Shown here in pieces: positions 61,301-64,000 of a stretch of DNA of 64,000 nt; positions within the stretch are counted from its first letter, which is position 1, and each line of letters starts with the position of its first letter. Source of the stretch: Spirosomataceae bacterium TFI 002 (GTDB lineage: Bacteria > Bacteroidota > Bacteroidia > Cytophagales > Spirosomataceae); NCBI GenBank assembly GCA_900230115.1, contig LT907983.1:3673001-3737000 (forward strand), given 5' to 3'. The notes beneath the pieces were generated by a model. It saw only the letters and a list, made by a program, of their open reading frames with translations, did no database searches and had not been told where the DNA came from. The position numbers and the translations under genes are program-made.

Positions 61301-61480
61301 CCAGATCGGGTTGTTTTTAAAGAAGGAAAGGTGATAATCATAGATTTCAAAACTGGCTTAGCTCTCGACAGCCACCACCGCCAAATTAAAAAGTACGGTG
61401 AACTATACAAGCGAATGGGTTACGAAAAGGTGGAATTGGTGTTGCTGTATTTGGATCCGTTGAAAATTGTTAAAAGTTGA
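58337..61480 (+). CDS. UvrD/RecB-family helicase-nuclease (AddA-like)
   Basis: The protein is 1047 residues from ATG 58337 (the frame allows ATG 58307 too). Helicase motifs are clear: Walker A SSAGSGKTFTLTREYL, IDSFTNQISQTFA, ILIDEFQDTSEIQ (DExx box), VGDPKQSIYRFRGS, LKQNFRSKKEIV, GTIHKAKGLEYPVVIVPF and LYVAFTRPVDAL. A RecB-type nuclease domain closes the protein: RGNLVHALFSLIH, ARPDRVVF and VIIIDFKTG, then QIKKYGELY. It should process double-strand breaks for recombination. The usual AddB-type partner is not adjacent. An inverted repeat lies just after the stop. Confidence 0.92.
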   Translation: MSEYKIYSSSAGSGKTFTLTREYLRLLLEQNDKGYFRHILAITFTNDAALEMKNRVLQTLRHIAIPDDPEAAKSDVLKSQLLSILGIEEVELQKRAYATFHQIIQDYADFHIRTIDSFTNQISQTFALDLNIPYNYEILFENEKLIEQAILEVFQAIGTEDGTFLTQVVQDFANEKLDAGKSWQNLIPELVEFVADALRDKNYALIQKNDGIESEGFYFIKGKINGYLKASHDKVNTIASNAINLIESAGLIRESFKYGKSGVANLFYKIVNDPKDAFDTKSYGTRVYNAIDNDDWCKKGVPEENTIDEIKEELTYFIRHLIQISETEQTKYFTFNAIGPRMHYLAMLSMVLKAYYKILHENNQANLSDINQRIARVVANEPIPYIFERLGERYNHILIDEFQDTSEIQYFNLLPLVGNALSKGYFNMLVGDPKQSIYRFRGSRADLMIHLYGKDSQKIVEEYELNQNQMEQLVASNQYLSPNNLKQNFRSKKEIVKFNNDFFSFIRDKKEIPIVKAAYADIEQEFNDFNDGAHVEVRFIDGRNKAESTPQYLEEIKSIIDQKLAQGYVFKDIAVLVRKGANARLTAEYLKSFGLPISSSDSLLVKNNLAVAAIIAAVHAFLSPLNIAAQETAILLYCRVKGLALPQEIKESAFEFFEKLGLGFDKQLLSTFGLYQIHESVASRLGVMQDGSHLPFIFTLLDEVQSFVKSSGNNFQEWQKHWNIKQEKLSLTSSAPNAIQVGTIHKAKGLEYPVVIVPFIDWDMKLTKLHWFSTDSVPYTELTTKTGKLLGAAPVYAGSSLSNASFASEYEKEDELKTLEELNTLYVAFTRPVDALYMITSGSGIGQFLKEYCPATGSHIHLFAENLNPQVKPKVTEEAYVLDHITSNENIGNIAIQSALGKVYDGESQLKRGNLVHALFSLIHTKDDLDEALRKMIFDGLISDGEKAELKIYAQEILVHPQVAPFFEGEIEVENERDILVQDHKIARPDRVVFKEGKVIIIDFKTGLALDSHHRQIKKYGELYKRMGYEKVELVLLYLDPLKIVKS

Positions 61481-61546
61481 GGGTTGAAGGTTCAAAGTTT
61501 AGTAGAATACCTGACTTTCAACTTTTGACTTTCAACCTTTAACCCA
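61481..61546. repeat. imperfect inverted repeat of GTTGAA/TTCAAC-type units
   Basis: GGGTTGAAGGTTCAAAGTT (61481-61499) is nearly complementary to a segment around 61520-61538 (AACTTTTGACTTTCAACCT). TTGAAAG/CAAAAGT-like words recur inside the 66 bp. It begins at the base after the helicase-nuclease stop, and the next gene starts 67 bp later. It resembles the short dispersed repeats common between genes in Cytophagales. It has no T-run. Confidence 0.5.
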
Positions 61547-61584
61547 TAAAAATAATCGTTTCGAACACTTTCACCAAGATTCCT

Positions 61585-61592
61585 TAAATTTG
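61585..61592 (+). promoter_or_regulatory. minus-7 promoter box of the CCA-type nucleotidyltransferase gene
   Basis: TAAATTTG matches TAnnTTTG exactly, 20 bp before the TTG start. TTTC at 61559-61562 lies 22 bp further upstream as a weak minus-33 candidate. Confidence 0.5.
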
Positions 61593-61612
61593 CAACCCTT
61601 TAAATACCAATA

Positions 61613-63061
61613 TTGAATTTCAAAGCTCACTTAGACCAATTTCCTGTTTTTAAAGCCATTGCAGATGCATCTTCCGAATTAGGGGTGGATAGCTACGTTA
61701 TTGGCGGTTACGTACGTGATTTGATACTAGAACGGCCGAGCAAAGACATTGATATTGTGTGTATCGGCAATGGAATGGAGCTGGCAGAAAAAGTGGCTAC
61801 GCTACTTCCAAATAAGCCAAGAGTTCACATCTTCAAGAACTTTGGTACAGCACAGCTCATTTGTGAAGATCTAGAGATTGAGTTTGTAGGTGCTCGCAAG
61901 GAGTCCTATAGGTCAGATTCTCGAAAACCAACCGTAGAAAATGGCACGCTAGAGGATGACCAAAATAGAAGAGACTTCACCATCAATGCCATGGGAATTG
62001 CTTTAATGAGTGGTTCTTTTGGAGAGCTTATTGACCCATTTAATGGACTGGGGGATATTGAAGCAAAAATAATAAGAACACCCCTAGAGCCTGAAGCTAC
62101 CTTCTCCGATGACCCACTGAGAATGATGAGGGCAGTACGATTTGCAAGTCAGTTGGGATTTGATATTGAATCAAATACGCTGGAAGGGCTCAAAAACATG
62201 GGTGAGCGAATCAAAATAATCTCACAAGAGCGAATTACCGACGAACTGAATAAAATCATACTTTCTGAAGTGCCTTCTTATGGTTTTAAGTTTTTGTACT
62301 ATTCGGGTATTTTGGAGCTTATTTTTCCTGAGCTAGTTGCCCTGCAAGGCGTAGAAACTAGAGATGGAAAGGGGCATAAAGATAATTTTTATCACACGCT
62401 GCAAGTCTTAGATAATACCGCCAAACGCTCCGACGATTTATGGTTGAGATGGGCTGCAATTTTACATGACATTGCCAAGCCAGCAACCAAACGCTGGAAC
62501 AACAAAAACGGATGGACATTTCATAACCATGAGGAAATAGGTGCTCGCTGGGTGAAAGGTATTTTTGCTAGGTTCAAGTTGCCATTAGATGCCAAGATGC
62601 GGATGGTGAGAAAGTTAGTTCGCTTACACCTACGACCTATTGCTCTTGCCAAAGACGGCGTAACAGACTCTGCATTGCGTCGTTTGCTAGTAGATGCTGG
62701 AGAAGATATTGAAAAACTAATGACCCTGTGCCGTGCCGATATCACTTCTAAAGATCCCAACAGAGTTCGCAGATATCTCAAGAATTTTGATAGGGTAGAG
62801 GAGTTGTTAATTGAGTTGGAACAGAAAGACCAATTGCGTAATTTTCAACCGGTAATTACTGGTGAGATCATCATGGAGGCCTTTGAATTACCACCTTCTA
62901 AAGAGGTAGGAGAAATAAAACTAGAAGTACGTGAGGCCATATTGGAAGGCACCGTAGCCAATGAAATAGAACCTGCATTTGACTTCATGGTCGCTTGCGG
63001 AAATAAAAAAGGATTTGAACTTGTAAAACCCTTAAATCAATTTACAGATGGACAACAATAA
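61613..63061 (+). CDS. cca: CCA tRNA nucleotidyltransferase family protein with HD domain
   Basis: The 482-residue class II nucleotidyltransferase carries YVIGGYVRDLIL (G31-D36), the catalytic acids D46 and D48 in DIDIVC, the RRDFTINAMGI block, the neck segment DPLRMMRAVRFASQLGF and an HD domain (ILHDIAKPATKRW) in the C-terminal half. It should add or repair the CCA end of tRNAs. The start is TTG: an in-frame TAA lies 12 bases upstream, no in-frame ATG occurs before conserved sequence, and MNFKAHLDQFPVFKAIADAS matches the family N-terminus. It overlaps the next gene by 14 bp. Confidence 0.92.
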   Translation: MNFKAHLDQFPVFKAIADASSELGVDSYVIGGYVRDLILERPSKDIDIVCIGNGMELAEKVATLLPNKPRVHIFKNFGTAQLICEDLEIEFVGARKESYRSDSRKPTVENGTLEDDQNRRDFTINAMGIALMSGSFGELIDPFNGLGDIEAKIIRTPLEPEATFSDDPLRMMRAVRFASQLGFDIESNTLEGLKNMGERIKIISQERITDELNKIILSEVPSYGFKFLYYSGILELIFPELVALQGVETRDGKGHKDNFYHTLQVLDNTAKRSDDLWLRWAAILHDIAKPATKRWNNKNGWTFHNHEEIGARWVKGIFARFKLPLDAKMRMVRKLVRLHLRPIALAKDGVTDSALRRLLVDAGEDIEKLMTLCRADITSKDPNRVRRYLKNFDRVEELLIELEQKDQLRNFQPVITGEIIMEAFELPPSKEVGEIKLEVREAILEGTVANEIEPAFDFMVACGNKKGFELVKPLNQFTDGQQ

Positions 63062-63251
63062 CCTAAAGAAAATCCTTGGCCTAGTACTCACTGTTTTTGG
63101 AGTGGCCTTATTAATTTTTGCATGTATCGCATTCATGAATTCCAGCGGAACAATGCTAGGAATGGACGTAAGCGGAGCCAAGAAAATCGCTCCCACCGTA
63201 CTTGGGCTTATCTTTTTGGTGGCTGGAGTGAGTATTGTGAAGACGTCTTGA
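63048..63251 (+). CDS. small DUF3185-like membrane protein
   Basis: The 67-residue protein has two hydrophobic helices (about 8-28, ILGLVLTVFGVALLIFACIAF, and 47-64, IAPTVLGLIFLVAGVSIV) with a Gly/Ser loop, like DUF3185 proteins. The ATG lies 14 bp inside the nucleotidyltransferase gene, so translation is coupled. Function unknown. Confidence 0.75.
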   Translation: MDNNNLKKILGLVLTVFGVALLIFACIAFMNSSGTMLGMDVSGAKKIAPTVLGLIFLVAGVSIVKTS

Positions 63252-63597
63252 TTTAAAGCACTTCAGATCTCGCACTTCTCTGCTCCGAAAAGTCTTCAAG
63301 ATTTCTCGGAAGTGTCGCTAGGTCTTTGACCGGGTTAGTTATATTAGAAGTTGTTTTCAACTTAATCGAAATATCAATTTCAAACTTTCCACTCTAGTTT
63401 GGCCTAATTCTGATTGTTAACATTTGAACTTACGAGCTCTTAAGTAGAGAAATAGTTAGCCTTTTTAATTCAAAATCCTTTTCCTTCAAGAATCAAACAT
63501 AAGCCAAGGAGGTAATTAAGCATTTTACCTTCTATCTTAAATAATTGACCGAAATTTATTGATAGATCGTTTTTTCGAAATTAATTAAAGACCAACC
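63252..63597. other. 346-bp intergenic region, mostly featureless
   Basis: No gene is visible. A hairpin-prone segment lies at 63273-63314: CACTTC pairs with GAAGTG, and an inner imperfect stem (63284-63295 with 63299-63310) competes with it. A chance AAGGAGGT at 63506-63513 has no reading frame after it. No full promoter box is seen for the gene starting at 63598. Confidence 0.5.
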
Positions 63598-64000
63598 ATG
63601 AAAGCAATAGTAAGACTAGCTGCCATACTCTTAATTTTTAAGACTGGATATTCACAGCAAAAATTAGAAATTGGGGCTAACAAATATTTTCAGATCGAAA
63701 AAGGATCGCTGCAATCTGATTCTTACCGAGCTATTCTATCTTCTGATATCGATACAACATGGAGTAATTGGAGCCAGAAAGGATATTATTACGGCTTTGA
63801 CACTCGCTTGACACCCATGTTCACCACAATAGATGGTATCATAAGTACTCCATATATGATCCAAGTGCGAGGAAACGCTAACGAACGAAATAAGAAGCGT
63901 TGGGGCTATCATGTATTTGAGGGGTACGCAGCTGATGATAAATCGAGAATTACGATGTTGGTCAATAAGCATGTGGAAGAAGATCGACCAGTTGCCGAAA
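63598..64000 (+). CDS. exported protein of unknown function, 3' end outside window
   Basis: The frame runs open from ATG 63598 to the window end; 134 residues are visible. A signal peptide (about 1-20, ending TGYSQQ) is followed by a soluble region rich in Trp/Tyr and charged residues (TTWSNWSQKGYYYGFDTRL, KKRWGYHVFEGYA). I recognise no family. It is preceded by 346 bp of non-coding DNA and probably has its own promoter. Confidence 0.75.
   Translation, partial: MKAIVRLAAILLIFKTGYSQQKLEIGANKYFQIEKGSLQSDSYRAILSSDIDTTWSNWSQKGYYYGFDTRLTPMFTTIDGIISTPYMIQVRGNANERNKKRWGYHVFEGYAADDKSRITMLVNKHVEEDRPVAE

Noticed and set aside
63506-63513. AAGGAGGT as a ribosome-binding site
   Set aside because: No start codon with a reading frame of useful length follows within a proper distance; Bacteroidota seldom use such sites.
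1-64000. CRISPR arrays, tRNA or rRNA genes, insertion sequences, integrases
   Set aside because: Reading the intergenic regions showed no spaced direct repeats, cloverleaf-like sequence, terminal inverted repeats with a transposase, or recombinase genes.

Overview
The window looks like a chromosomal stretch from a member of the Bacteroidota, probably an aerobic, gliding-lineage Cytophagales relative. The evidence is a gliding-motility lipoprotein (GldD), C-terminal type IX secretion (T9SS) sorting domains on secreted proteins, an ExbB/ExbD/ExbD/TonB cluster with a TonB-dependent receptor, minus-7 promoter boxes of the form TAnnTTTG, AT-rich DNA and few Shine-Dalgarno sites. I see no prophage, insertion sequence, CRISPR array, tRNA or rRNA. 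Most genes are housekeeping, with several blocks of secreted or surface proteins.

Layout. 1-4054: a 5'-truncated DUF3857/transglutaminase-like protein, then a minus-strand pair (D-aminoacylase-type amidohydrolase, DUF1080 lipoprotein). 4215-7244: dnaX and a secreted serine hydrolase. 7461-10382: two secreted proteins that share an N-terminal domain, headed by a LytTR-only regulator. 10549-17673: DedA, ABC-F ATPase, iron-sulfur photolyase, dihydrofolate reductase and a long acyl-CoA dehydrogenase. 17901-23228: a TPR histidine kinase, a large repetitive secreted protein, a second LytTR-only regulator and a NarL-type response regulator. 23334-27266: a second photolyase/cryptochrome, divergent from a tightly packed gldD-DUF2007-cdsA-CarboxypepD_reg operon. 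27322-35783: nuoA-J followed by a gamma carbonic anhydrase, with nuoK-N missing. 35893-40880: two tandem T9SS esterase-like proteins. 40948-48750: obg, adk, a TPR protein, a PstS-like lipoprotein and the exbB-exbD-exbD-tonB operon. 49037-55762: M28 peptidase, gcvP, pabB, pabC and a lipoprotein. 55804-64000: TonB-dependent receptor, RecB/AddA-like helicase-nuclease, CCA-adding-type nucleotidyltransferase, a small membrane protein and a secreted protein cut by the window end.

Most noteworthy signals. (1) dnaX holds an A10G slippery run at the end of its clamp-loader domains, and a -1 shift there meets a stop after one extra codon, which suggests tau/gamma production. (2) A perfect 16-bp palindrome with NarL-like 7-2-7 geometry, plus a degenerate second copy 22 bp away, lies between the NarL-type regulator gene and the LytTR/secreted-protein operon. 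(3) LytTR-only regulators twice lie immediately upstream of secreted-protein genes. (4) A gamma carbonic anhydrase with all three zinc histidines closes the nuoA-J operon, recalling the carbonic anhydrase module of plant complex I. All functional statements rest on motif recognition by eye; no search was run.
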